From Aquimarina amphilecti (GTDB taxonomy: Bacteria; Bacteroidota; Bacteroidia; Flavobacteriales; Flavobacteriaceae), in NCBI RefSeq assembly GCF_900109375.1, contig NZ_FOAB01000009.1, forward strand, positions 1 through 64,000: a stretch of 64,000 bases of DNA, given 5' to 3'. Every line of letters starts with the position of its first letter. The first letter of the stretch is position 1. The translations under genes were made by a program, and so were the position numbers. Positions 1-8,925 of this stretch are shown in pieces. The notes under the pieces are model-generated. The model was not told the DNA's origin. It did not search any database and was given only the letters and a program-made list of their open reading frames with translations.

Positions 1-56
1 TAAAGGCAGTAATGTCATAGCCGAGTAGTACTAATAACCCATAGGCTTATGCGCAC
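1..56 (+). rRNA. 23S rRNA, 3' end (partial)
   Basis: The first bases carry the conserved end of bacterial 23S rRNA (GTCATAGCCGAGTAGTACTA, then AATAACCCATAGGCTT), which pairs with the 5' end of the molecule. The gene starts outside the window. The exact 3' end is uncertain by several bases. The 5S gene follows about 145 bases later, as in a normal rRNA operon; no tRNA is seen between them. Confidence 0.85.
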
Positions 57-200
57 GTCCTGCTAAGCAATTAGCAGGACGGAGAATTGCTTTGATAGCT
101 TCTTTTTAGTTACTTTTTTAGATCGTATTTTATAATTTAAATCAATATGTCAACAATATTAGTTGAACTCTTGTGATTAACAAGATTCAGCAAACAGCTT

Positions 201-309
<109 letters not shown>

Positions 310-310
310 G

Positions 311-344
311 AAAACCCTTCATTATTATAATGAAGGGTTTTTTT
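311..344 (+). terminator. rRNA operon terminator
   Basis: Perfect 12-bp stem (313-324 with 328-339, AACCCTTCATTA) with a 3-base loop and a run of seven T. It starts two bases after the 5S gene. The A-run on the left side means it could also stop minus-strand transcription coming from dnaE. Confidence 0.92.
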
Positions 345-406
345 ATATCCAAAATCTAAAGAAATCCTAACTGTGTTTTATTATTCTATACAACTATCCA
401 TAGATA

Positions 407-3364
407 TTATGAATATCTTGGATCTTGAATATAATCTTGTTTAATTATTTTAATTACTTCAATACTTAGAAATCCAAATTCTTCTACAACTTTGCCATAT
501 ATACGATAAACACCCTTATGCCTAAGTTTGTATTTTTCCTGTACAGATGGAAATAGTACGGTATCAAAGATATCTCCAAATTGGTCCAAAAAAGTTCCAA
601 AAGCCATACGTTTACCATTTGAAGTTTTAGTGTTTTTCATAGCTATTAAATACCCATAAATATCAATTTTTTTATTTAAATATTCTTTTAGTTGATTAGC
701 CCTATTTTGATTCATAGGTTTAGAAGTCATTATTTCGTAATATCCACAGATAGGGAATCCAAAGGCTTCAATTTGTTCAAAAGCATTTTCTAATTTTGAT
801 GTATTAAATTTTGGTAATTGATATTCAGTTCGTTTTTCTTTAAATAAAAGAGGTTGATGATAATTTGGAGGAGTATCGTTCAATTTAAAATGTGCTTCCC
901 ATAATAGTTCGTGTTTGTTTTTTTGTGTAAATGAAAATGCATCTATTTTTATGAGTATACTTATTTGGTCGATACTTATGTGTACTCTGTCAATAAAATT
1001 GTCAAGTGATAAAAAAGTTCCGTATTGTTTGCGGTCTGATAATATAAGTTCTATTGTTTTATGATCTAGATTACGCAATATATTTAATCCAAGATATATA
1101 CAGTCATTTATAAGGATATGCTCGTATTTACTAGTGTTTATGCATGGAGTCAAGATTTTTGCTCCAAGTAATTTTGCTTCATGTAAATATATTTCTGGGC
1201 GATAAAACCCACCTCCATTATTTAATGTAGCTACAAGATATTCTAGAGGAAAATATGCTTTTAGGAATAAACTTTGATAGCTTTCTACTGCATAAGAAGC
1301 AGAATGTCCTTTTGGAAAAGCATAACCAGCGAAACTTGCTACTTGATCCCATATTTCAAAAATTAATTGTTCTTCATATCCTTCATTTCTGCAATTTTGA
1401 ATAAATTTTTTTTGTACTTCTTTGAATTCTTTACGAGATCTGAATTTACCACTCATTCCTCTGCGTAATACATCAGCTTCATCAAGAGTCAGTTTTGCAA
1501 AAAGATGTGCAACCTTAATTACATCTTCTTGGTATACCATAATCCCGTAAGTTTCTTTCATTAAATCTAGCATAATAGGATGTGAATTCTTTCGTCTTTC
1601 GACATCATGTTCTCGTAGGATATATTCGCGCATCATTCCACTTTTAGCAACTCCAGGTCTTATAATAGAGCTAGCTGCGACTAAACCTAAATAATTATCT
1701 GTTTTAAGTTTACTTAATAACATGCGCATGGCGGGAGATTCTACATAAAAGCAGGCTAAACATTTTGCTTCTCTGATCAAACCATTAATATTAGGGTCTT
1801 TTTTAAAACTATCTATATCGTGGATATCAAAGTTTGCCTTTTCGGGTTGATTATACTCGATAATCTTTATAGCTTCTTTAATTTTAGCTAGTCCACGTTG
1901 TCCCAAAATATCAAATTTATATAGCCCAAGATCTTCTGCAATAATCATATCAAACTGTACAGTAGGAAAACCCTTGGGAGGTAGATCTGTAGCAGCATAC
2001 TCATGAAGTGCTTTTTCACTAATTAATATACCACTAGCATGAATACTTATATAATTAGGCATTCCTTGTATAAGTTGACTATAAACAATTACTAGTTTAT
2101 GGATATGGTCTAAAGAATTGTAATCGTAGTTACCTTCACTGAGTTTATCTATTTCGAATTTAGGTAAGCCAAACACTTTGCCTAACTCTCTTACAGCTCC
2201 TTTATAATGGAAAGTTACATATGCTCCAAGCAATGCAACATTGTCAAATTCTGAAAATATAAATTGTGTGATATCTTGTCTGTCTCTCCAAGAAAAATCA
2301 ATATCAAAGTCTGGAGGACTAGTACGATGTGAATTTATAAATCTTTCGAAATATAAGTCTAATTCGATAGGATCTACATCTGTAATTTTTAATAGATAAG
2401 CTACTATACTATTTGCACCACTACCACGCCCGACATAATAATATCCTTTTTCTTGGGCATATGAAATAATTCTCCAGTTAATTAAAAAATAGGATACGAA
2501 ATTCATTTTAGTGATCAATGCGAGTTCTTTTTTTAACCTATCGAGTACTTTTTTTGTAGGTTCTTTATATCGATAGGGGAGCCCTTTTTTACATAATTTT
2601 TTTAATAGTGCATTATCTTCTTGGATATTATCTGTATAGGTTTTTTGATTTAATGAAGGTTTGTTTTTAGAAAATTCAAAACTTATTATACATTTATTTA
2701 GTATGTTTTCAGTATTTCTGATAATGAAATCAAAGTCAATAAATTGTTTTTTGATGTCATCATTTGGTATCATTTTTTCTGAAAAGCATGCTTGTTGTTG
2801 TTCGGGTAATCTACTAAGTAATGTATTATTGTCTATGGCTCTTAATAAGCGATGGGCATTAAAATCTTTTTTAGTTCTAAAAGTTACGGGCTGTAGCGTA
2901 ACAAGTTTATTTTCTAGCTGTAGATATTTTGAAAATTTAAGTTTGGGTAGTTCTTTTATAGAAATACCTATAAATTCATTAGATAAAAAATTATTTTTTT
3001 TTGTTTCTATAATTTGTTTGAAAGGGTATATGATAAAAACATTACTGAATGATGGAGCTTTTTTAGGGAACTCAATTTTATTATGAGAGTGGTAGGATAA
3101 AAAATCATTCAATTCTTTATACCCTTTATTATTTTTTGCAATACCTACATATAGTTGTTGACAATCATTTCTAAAATCAATACCTACTATAGGTTTAATT
3201 TTGTATTCTTTTGCTTTTCTAATAAAGTTTAAGCAAGCTGATGTATTATTGATATCTGTTAAAGCTACACAATCTACTTCATTTTCTTTTGCAAGTTCTA
3301 ATAGTGCTATTTCAGAAAAAGTCCCGAATCTTAAACTATAATATGAATGGCAATTAAGGTACAT
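407..3364 (-). CDS. dnaE: DNA polymerase III alpha subunit, short DnaE of dinB-dnaE cassette
   Basis: C-family replicative-type DNA polymerase, 985 aa, clearly shorter than the ~1160-aa E. coli DnaE. An N-terminal PHP domain begins NCHSYYSLRFGTFS. The catalytic aspartates are visible as PDFDIDFS (D354, D356) and KFDILG (D485), with the nucleotide-binding GRGSGANS before them. A clamp-binding-like QPLLF lies near residue 840, followed by an OB-fold (IDIYGYLIAMKN). The gene starts 2 bases after dinB, so the two are surely cotranscribed. Second-copy DnaE proteins next to Y-family polymerases usually act in damage-induced, error-prone synthesis; whether this is the only DnaE of the genome cannot be told here. 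Confidence 0.93.
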   Translation of the reverse strand: MYLNCHSYYSLRFGTFSEIALLELAKENEVDCVALTDINNTSACLNFIRKAKEYKIKPIVGIDFRNDCQQLYVGIAKNNKGYKELNDFLSYHSHNKIEFPKKAPSFSNVFIIYPFKQIIETKKNNFLSNEFIGISIKELPKLKFSKYLQLENKLVTLQPVTFRTKKDFNAHRLLRAIDNNTLLSRLPEQQQACFSEKMIPNDDIKKQFIDFDFIIRNTENILNKCIISFEFSKNKPSLNQKTYTDNIQEDNALLKKLCKKGLPYRYKEPTKKVLDRLKKELALITKMNFVSYFLINWRIISYAQEKGYYYVGRGSGANSIVAYLLKITDVDPIELDLYFERFINSHRTSPPDFDIDFSWRDRQDITQFIFSEFDNVALLGAYVTFHYKGAVRELGKVFGLPKFEIDKLSEGNYDYNSLDHIHKLVIVYSQLIQGMPNYISIHASGILISEKALHEYAATDLPPKGFPTVQFDMIIAEDLGLYKFDILGQRGLAKIKEAIKIIEYNQPEKANFDIHDIDSFKKDPNINGLIREAKCLACFYVESPAMRMLLSKLKTDNYLGLVAASSIIRPGVAKSGMMREYILREHDVERRKNSHPIMLDLMKETYGIMVYQEDVIKVAHLFAKLTLDEADVLRRGMSGKFRSRKEFKEVQKKFIQNCRNEGYEEQLIFEIWDQVASFAGYAFPKGHSASYAVESYQSLFLKAYFPLEYLVATLNNGGGFYRPEIYLHEAKLLGAKILTPCINTSKYEHILINDCIYLGLNILRNLDHKTIELILSDRKQYGTFLSLDNFIDRVHISIDQISILIKIDAFSFTQKNKHELLWEAHFKLNDTPPNYHQPLLFKEKRTEYQLPKFNTSKLENAFEQIEAFGFPICGYYEIMTSKPMNQNRANQLKEYLNKKIDIYGYLIAMKNTKTSNGKRMAFGTFLDQFGDIFDTVLFPSVQEKYKLRHKGVYRIYGKVVEEFGFLSIEVIKIIKQDYIQDPRYS

Positions 3365-3366
3365 AT

Positions 3367-4578
3367 TTATTGTTTTCTATGTGCTAATACAATTGGTGGT
3401 TGACCATTAAATGGATTTTGCATTCTGCCAATAGTTTTAGATCCCATGGCTACAGCTCTAATTACGCTTCGATCTCCATATTGGTTTCTAATATGATCTA
3501 AAGCCTTGTACAGATTAAGTTGTTTTTCATTGTCTTCAAAAAGGTTTATTTGATAATTCCCGGTTACTAGATGACTAAACCTGATACCTATTAATCGTAC
3601 TAACAATCTTTTCTGATATAATTTTTCGAATAGTTCTAAAATTTTAGGAATTAGAATGTGATCAGCACTAGTGTAAGGGACCTTAATTTGTTTGGAGTAT
3701 GTATTAAAATCAGAATACCTGATTTTTACTGCTATGCATGCGGATAGTTTATTTCCTCTACGCAATTGATATGATAAATTTTCTGTCATTGCTACAAGAA
3801 TGTTACGTAGTTTATGAATATCTATAGTATCTCTATCAAATGTTCTTTCTGTTGATATAGATTTACGTTCAGAAAAACTAATAACCGGCGTATTATCTAT
3901 TCCATTGGCTCTTTTCCATATAGTTAATCCATTTACTCCTAAAACTCTTTTCATAACATCTACAGGCATATCTTGTACTGTTTTTACTTGTCTTATTCCT
4001 AAGTTTCTTAATGTTTGAAAAGTTTTATCACCAACCATAGGGATTTTCTTGATAGATAAAGGGGCTAGAAAAGGTTTTTCTGTACCAAAATCAATTTTTA
4101 ATTGATTATTAGGCTTAGCTTCATTAGTAGCTACTTTAGATACTATTTTATTTTGCGCAAACCCTAAAGAAATTGGTAGACCGGTTTCTGATATGATTGT
4201 TTGCCTAAGTTCTGACGCATACTTATAAGCACCAAAAAACTTGTCCATTCCTGATAAATCTGCATAAAATTCATCAATACTAGATTTTTCAAAGACAGGA
4301 ACTTTATCTTTAATAATGTCTGTAACTAAATCTGAGTATTTACTATATGTACCGGCATTACCTTTTATAATTGTAGCTTCAGGACATAGTTCTCTAGCTA
4401 TTTTCATAGACATTCCTGAATGTATACCAAATGCTCGAGTTTCATAACTACAAGCAGCTACAACACCACGATCACTAACACCACCTACTAATAAAGGTTT
4501 TTTTTGTAATGAACTATCAATAAGACGCTCTACTGATACATAAAATGTATCAAGATCAAGATGTAATATGGTTCTCAA
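3367..4578 (-). CDS. dinB: Y-family DNA polymerase IV (DinB)
   Basis: Translesion polymerase. From the chosen start, the catalytic acids are D8 and D10 in LHLDLDTFYVSVER and D102/E103 in SSIDEFYADL. Fingers/palm, thumb with helix-hairpin-helix (PMVGDKTFQTLRNLGI) and little finger follow, and QINLF (343-347) fits a beta-clamp-binding motif. There is no in-frame ATG. An upstream TTG (4603-4605) would add nine residues, but it lies inside a TAAATTTG promoter-like box, so the TTG at 4576-4578 (MRTILHLDLDTF) is preferred; it also matches where family members usually begin. The gene is followed by dnaE. The Bacteroidota cassette often also has a lexA-like gene; none is present here. Confidence 0.92.
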   Translation of the reverse strand: MRTILHLDLDTFYVSVERLIDSSLQKKPLLVGGVSDRGVVAACSYETRAFGIHSGMSMKIARELCPEATIIKGNAGTYSKYSDLVTDIIKDKVPVFEKSSIDEFYADLSGMDKFFGAYKYASELRQTIISETGLPISLGFAQNKIVSKVATNEAKPNNQLKIDFGTEKPFLAPLSIKKIPMVGDKTFQTLRNLGIRQVKTVQDMPVDVMKRVLGVNGLTIWKRANGIDNTPVISFSERKSISTERTFDRDTIDIHKLRNILVAMTENLSYQLRRGNKLSACIAVKIRYSDFNTYSKQIKVPYTSADHILIPKILELFEKLYQKRLLVRLIGIRFSHLVTGNYQINLFEDNEKQLNLYKALDHIRNQYGDRSVIRAVAMGSKTIGRMQNPFNGQPPIVLAHRKQ

Positions 4579-4591
4579 TTTTATATGTTTA

Positions 4592-4623
4592 TGGAATTTT
4601 TCCAAATTTATGGAATATTTCCA
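4592..4623 (-). promoter_or_regulatory. Paired inverted repeats over the dinB promoter region
   Basis: Two nearly identical 13-bp palindromes, TGGAATTTTTCCA (4592-4604) and TGGAATATTTCCA (4611-4623), lie 19 bp centre to centre. Between them, read on the minus strand, is TAAATTTG (complement of 4603-4610), a match to the Bacteroidota -7 consensus TAnnTTTG. No good -33 TTG is visible. A repressor bound here would cover the -7 box. That this is a damage-responsive operator is inference. Confidence 0.45.
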
Positions 4624-4666
4624 AAAATGTGATTATAAAATTTTATATTTTATTCACATTTGATCA

Positions 4667-4697
4667 AAAAAAAACGACACCTTAAATTAAGATGTCG
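4667..4697 (-). terminator. Terminator after the 4745-5563 gene
   Basis: Inverted repeat 4675-4685 / 4687-4697 (CGACACCTTAA / TTAAGATGTCG, one G-U pair) with a run of T on the minus strand after it. It separates the minus-strand gene at 4745-5563 from dinB. Confidence 0.8.
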
Positions 4698-4744
4698 CTT
4701 CTAAAAAATTTTATTTTGGGGCTACAAAATAAAATTCAATTATA

Positions 4745-5563
4745 TTAATTTTCTGTATATCCTGCGAATTGTTGCATAGCACTTTTAGTAAGTTCTTTAG
4801 CTCTATTCACATAAAAACTTTTAGTGTCATTCAAAGTTTCATTTTGCAAATCGTTTTCGCTTCTTAAATAATCCTTTTGAGATTCAAATATTGATTCATC
4901 ATCAAAAGCTATACTTAATTCTTGTAAAGCACTTTCTAATTTTTGTAATGCTTGCTCTGCTTTTGCTTTTACTACTGTTTGTTCCTTTAATTCTGCAGCA
5001 CGTTGTGCTTCAAATTCTGCTTTAGCTTTTTGTTGCTCTGCAATCTGTTGTTGTAGTTTTTGTTGTTCAATTTCTAATTGACGTCTTTGCTCTGCTAATT
5101 CTCTTTGTTTTTGTGCAACTTCTTCAGATGCAACCGCTATTGCTTCCTCTTCTTCATCACTAGCAGCATCTACAACATAAGATTCACTACTCCCATTATT
5201 AGCTTGGCAATCTGTTAATTGTTCTAATAATTTAGGACCAAGATCTTTAGCTTGCTTTGCATAATATCGACTTCGCTCATAAGTATCTTGATCTAAGGAA
5301 CTCACCATATTAGTCTTAGCCTCATATGCAGTTTCGTTAGCATCTGTACAACCACATTTATCAGCAAGTTCTTCTACTTTTTCGAGAGCTTCTATAGCTT
5401 TATCTGCATATTCTTGAGTATGGAATACATTATTAGCTCCGTGCGCTTTTTTAGAATGCGAATATGCATAACTAGCAGCAGTTAAAGCATCTTCATAAAG
5501 GTTTTGGGCATTGGCCTGGGGGATAAAACAAAGTAAAAATAAGATGGATGCTATTCTTTTCAT
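4745..5563 (-). CDS. Secreted coiled-coil protein of unknown function
   Basis: 272 aa. A clear signal peptide (MKRIASILFLLCFIPQANAQ) sends it to the periplasm. The mature N-terminal part (residues ~22-130) is Ala/Tyr-rich and helical with Cys pairs (KCGCTD, DCQ). Residues ~150-215 form a strongly predicted coiled coil rich in Gln, Glu and Ala (EQRRQLEIEQQKLQQQIAEQ). The C-terminal part holds another helix. No known catalytic motif is visible. It is a single-gene unit with its own terminator and a divergent neighbour. The function is not recognised; a scaffolding or envelope role would be a guess. Confidence 0.85.
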   Translation of the reverse strand: MKRIASILFLLCFIPQANAQNLYEDALTAASYAYSHSKKAHGANNVFHTQEYADKAIEALEKVEELADKCGCTDANETAYEAKTNMVSSLDQDTYERSRYYAKQAKDLGPKLLEQLTDCQANNGSSESYVVDAASDEEEEAIAVASEEVAQKQRELAEQRRQLEIEQQKLQQQIAEQQKAKAEFEAQRAAELKEQTVVKAKAEQALQKLESALQELSIAFDDESIFESQKDYLRSENDLQNETLNDTKSFYVNRAKELTKSAMQQFAGYTEN

Positions 5564-5667
5564 TTTTATGGGGGCTTTTTAATGAACAGTACAAGTATAC
5601 AATATTTTATAAGTAACATCCAAAAATAAATGTCATTAATCGATGAAATGCGCACTTTATCTTAATA

Positions 5668-5686
5668 TTTATGGGTTACCCATAAA
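5668..5686. promoter_or_regulatory. Inverted repeat in a divergent intergenic region
   Basis: TTTATGGGT-T-ACCCATAAA, a 9-bp perfect inverted repeat with a one-base centre, between the divergent genes starting at 5563 and 5853. An outer pair CACTTT (5653-5658) / AAAGTG (5688-5693) is roughly around it. It has operator-like geometry and no T-run, so it is not a terminator. The binding protein is unknown. Confidence 0.4.
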
Positions 5687-5852
5687 CAAAGTGATAGATA
5701 TCCTACTGTTTGATAAGTGTTTTCATCATTTGATTCAGTCATAACGAGGTTAACTGTACCGTATTGTATTCTTATCTATGTAAATCATAAATTTAACGTT
5801 TTGCAAAAGTTATTATGTAAGTTTATTGTGTATATTACGTCCATAATTCCCT

Positions 5853-6362
5853 ATGAAAGAACTTATCATATCTTCAATAAATCATAATCTCAATAATGCT
5901 ATCGCATTATTAGACGAAATAACTTTAGAAACTTACTGTAACAATTCTGTAGGACCATACTACTCAAGTATTGGTTCCCATATGAGGCATACATTAGATT
6001 TTTTTGATTGCATCATTAATGGATTAGATACTAATGATATAGATCTTACTGCACGCAAGAGGGATGAAATTTTGTCTACAAATATAGAAGCTACAAAGGA
6101 TCATATATATACACTCCAAGAAACGTTACTTTCTTATGTTGATGTGAATACTGATTATTTGATTCATGTTACTGATAATATGGGACAAGGAAAAGTTACA
6201 GTCAATTATACTTTAGAAAGTATTCTTGCACATGCGAATAGTCATGCGATTCATCATTATGCTACAATAGGGTATATTCTTAATCAACTTAATGTAGAAC
6301 TAAAAATTTCTGGTTTTGGTTACAATCCTACCACTCCTGTAAATAAGCGAGAAGGAATCTAA
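5853..6362 (+). CDS. DinB/YfiT-like superfamily protein
   Basis: 169 aa, predicted four-helix bundle of the DinB/YfiT metal-dependent hydrolase-like superfamily (unrelated to polymerase DinB). The usual metal-binding histidine pattern is visible: GSHMRHTLDFFDCI near residue 42 for the first, and HANSHAIHHYATIGYIL near residue 130 for the HxxxH part. Members include bacillithiol-related transferases and many of unknown role; the substrate cannot be inferred. It stands alone, divergent from the gene at 4745-5563. Confidence 0.8.
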   Translation: MKELIISSINHNLNNAIALLDEITLETYCNNSVGPYYSSIGSHMRHTLDFFDCIINGLDTNDIDLTARKRDEILSTNIEATKDHIYTLQETLLSYVDVNTDYLIHVTDNMGQGKVTVNYTLESILAHANSHAIHHYATIGYILNQLNVELKISGFGYNPTTPVNKREGI

Positions 6363-6683
6363 TCTAATATGGATTAGTAAAGTTTGTCTGATTTATTCTA
6401 TTTGACTTATTTATAATTTACACTGTTTTTTGTACAACATATTTTTATTTATATAATGTATATGGTAGTCGGTATATTTTGTATTATATGAACTGATTTA
6501 ATGAATATATTTAGATGTGTTTTTTAATGTTTATCATTAAATTACTTTTAAAAACTATGATGATAAGGCTTCATGTTCTTTAAAAAGTATTCTTTAGAGG
6601 TCTTGTATAATATTACTGAAATAGGTTTTGAGAGTTTATCTTTGATGTAATTAATAATATGTAAGTGTAAAGAATATTTACCA
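6363..6683. other. Intergenic, no gene seen
   Basis: 321 bases of very AT-rich sequence between the DinB-like gene and the first kinase. Both strands are broken by stops, and no stable hairpin or clear TTG/TAnnTTTG promoter pair was found. It presumably holds the kinase operon promoter. Confidence 0.5.
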
Positions 6684-8891
6684 ATGGTTAAACTAGAATA
6701 CATATTTATTGCTTTTTTCACTAGTGTTGTTATTTATGCTCAGAATTTAGATGATGATTGTGAATCATGGCGAAAACAGATGAAGACTATATCAAGTTCT
6801 GAAGATTTGTTTAAGCTTAATAACTTGATGATACATAAAGTAAATGCTATTTGTAAAGCTGAAATTTATATGGCATCAGCACATATGTATCAGCAATTGG
6901 GAAAAAAGGATTCTGCTTTGTATAGCTATGATAAATCTATAGAATTAGCAAAAAAAGAAAATGCAGAGGAAATTCTTTCTGGTGGATATACAGGAAAAGC
7001 ATATTTATGGATTGAGGAATATAATGATGAAAAAGAATCATTAAAATGGTTAGAGAAGGCAAAAAGGATACTGGACAAAAATGAGAATAGTAGAATCTGG
7101 GGTTCATATTATATTAGTAATATTAAAATTGCGGTTAAAAAATCAGATTATCATTTAGCTTTAAAATATAATGACTCATTTATAAGTACATTAAATAGAG
7201 TTAATAATAAACAAGGCATAGCTAGTAGGTATATGCAAAAAGGATTGCTTTACTTTAATTTATCAAACTACCAGAAAGCAGCTGAGAATTTATTATATGC
7301 AATCGAGTTAAAAGAAAAAGAAAATAACAACTTAGATATTGAAAATATGTATTTTCATTTAGGACATAGTTATCTTAAATGGGGAGAATATAAAACCGCA
7401 GAAAAATACTTTAGAAAAAGTATTCCAATATCTAAAGCTAAGTCAGATACTAACATTCTTTTATCTAGTTATTCAAAATTAATAAGGTGTTATCAGGAAT
7501 TGGGTGAGGATGAGAAAGCATTAAGTATAATCGATTCTACATTTACTTTATCAAAAAAAAAAAATAATGAAATTAAAATAGCTGAAGTTTTAATTGAAAA
7601 GGGAAGACTTTTTTATAAAAACTTTGATAGGTATACAAAAGCCGAAAAGTATTTTAAAGAAGCATATGATATAGCTATAAGAAACGATGTTGCCTTAACT
7701 TTATATGAATCTATAGAAGGACTAATGGATATATATATAAATCAAAAAGATTTTGAAAAAATAAAACCATATATAAAAGTTTTTGTAGATGTAACAGAGA
7801 GAATTAGCATCATGGCCTATGAACAGCAAATGCATAAAATTTTTAGTGAGTACTATGAACAAACAAATAATTCTTTTTTAGCAATTAAACATCTTAGGAA
7901 GTATTATTCTATAAAAGATTCTATATCAAATCAGCAAGTCCAGACAAAAGTAGTAGACCTAGAAAAAAAATATGATACTAAAAAGAAAGAACTAGCTATA
8001 GTTACTCTTAATCAACAAAAAAAAGAGCAAGAACAAATTGCCAAACAAGCCAAAGCTCAACAATATTTATATTTATTAGTAGCTATTTTTTTATTATTGT
8101 TGTTAGGAATTGGAGCTTGGGCTTTTAGAAAATTAAAGAAGCAACAAGAAGAATTGATTTCTGTAAATCAAGTTAAGAATCGTCTTTTTTCTATTATAGC
8201 GCATGATCTTAGAGGCATGATAATTCCGTTCCAGCGATCAGGTAAAATATTGAAATATCATATAGAGAAAGGTAATAATGAAAAGACAATAGATCTTTCT
8301 CGGGCATTAGAACAGAACTCAGAGAGTTTATCCAATATGCTAGATAATTTATTGAATTGGTCATTAGAACAGATGAATGGTTATAAAATGACCCCCCAAA
8401 CAATATCTATAAAAAAAGAGTTAACCGAAATCATAACGTCATATAAACAACAAGCTATATATAAGAATACCAACATAGAACTAAAATACGGGAAAGATTT
8501 TTCCGTTAATTTTGATAAAGGAGCTTTTCATGTGATCTTTAGAAATTTAATAGGGAATGCCTTAAAGTATACTGAGGAAGGAAATATTCGAATAGAATTT
8601 AAAAATGAAAATGAAGAGTTTTTATGTTCAGTGATTGATACCGGAGTTGGTATGTCTTCGGAACAATTGGAGAATATTTTTAATTTAGAAGAAAAGAAAT
8701 CGACTATTGGTACACAAGGAGAAAAGGGAACGGGACTGGGACTTAACCTGATTTATCGCTTTATTAAAATGAACGAAGGAAACATTAGTGTTTCCTCAGA
8801 AAAAAGAATTGGCACTCGATTTGATTTGAATCTTCCTATTAGAAACTATAAATTCTATAAAAAAACAGATAGCAAAGCTCTTTCGGCATAA
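6684..8891 (+). CDS. TPR-containing sensor histidine kinase (copy 1)
   Basis: 735 aa. A signal peptide/N-anchor (MVKLEYIFIAFFTSVVIYAQ) is followed by a periplasmic region of about six TPR-like helical repeats (residues ~60-420), a coiled coil (DLEKKYDTKKKELAIV), one transmembrane segment (~460-480) and a cytoplasmic kinase core. The phospho-acceptor is H507 in SIIAHDLRG. The ATPase boxes are RNLIGNALKYT (N), DTGVGM (G1) and GTGLGLNL (G2). It begins an operon: a paralogous kinase 34 bases later and a LytTR regulator after that. Its core is almost the same as the second kinase while the TPR half is not, suggesting different inputs to one output. The ligand is unknown. Confidence 0.92.
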   Translation: MVKLEYIFIAFFTSVVIYAQNLDDDCESWRKQMKTISSSEDLFKLNNLMIHKVNAICKAEIYMASAHMYQQLGKKDSALYSYDKSIELAKKENAEEILSGGYTGKAYLWIEEYNDEKESLKWLEKAKRILDKNENSRIWGSYYISNIKIAVKKSDYHLALKYNDSFISTLNRVNNKQGIASRYMQKGLLYFNLSNYQKAAENLLYAIELKEKENNNLDIENMYFHLGHSYLKWGEYKTAEKYFRKSIPISKAKSDTNILLSSYSKLIRCYQELGEDEKALSIIDSTFTLSKKKNNEIKIAEVLIEKGRLFYKNFDRYTKAEKYFKEAYDIAIRNDVALTLYESIEGLMDIYINQKDFEKIKPYIKVFVDVTERISIMAYEQQMHKIFSEYYEQTNNSFLAIKHLRKYYSIKDSISNQQVQTKVVDLEKKYDTKKKELAIVTLNQQKKEQEQIAKQAKAQQYLYLLVAIFLLLLLGIGAWAFRKLKKQQEELISVNQVKNRLFSIIAHDLRGMIIPFQRSGKILKYHIEKGNNEKTIDLSRALEQNSESLSNMLDNLLNWSLEQMNGYKMTPQTISIKKELTEIITSYKQQAIYKNTNIELKYGKDFSVNFDKGAFHVIFRNLIGNALKYTEEGNIRIEFKNENEEFLCSVIDTGVGMSSEQLENIFNLEEKKSTIGTQGEKGTGLGLNLIYRFIKMNEGNISVSSEKRIGTRFDLNLPIRNYKFYKKTDSKALSA

Positions 8892-8925
8892 AAACAAGAG
8901 AATACTTAATGTAAAATAACTAGCC

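Noticed and set aside
2661..3086. 141-codon plus-strand frame inside dnaE
   Set aside because: Shadow of the coding strand of a clear polymerase gene.
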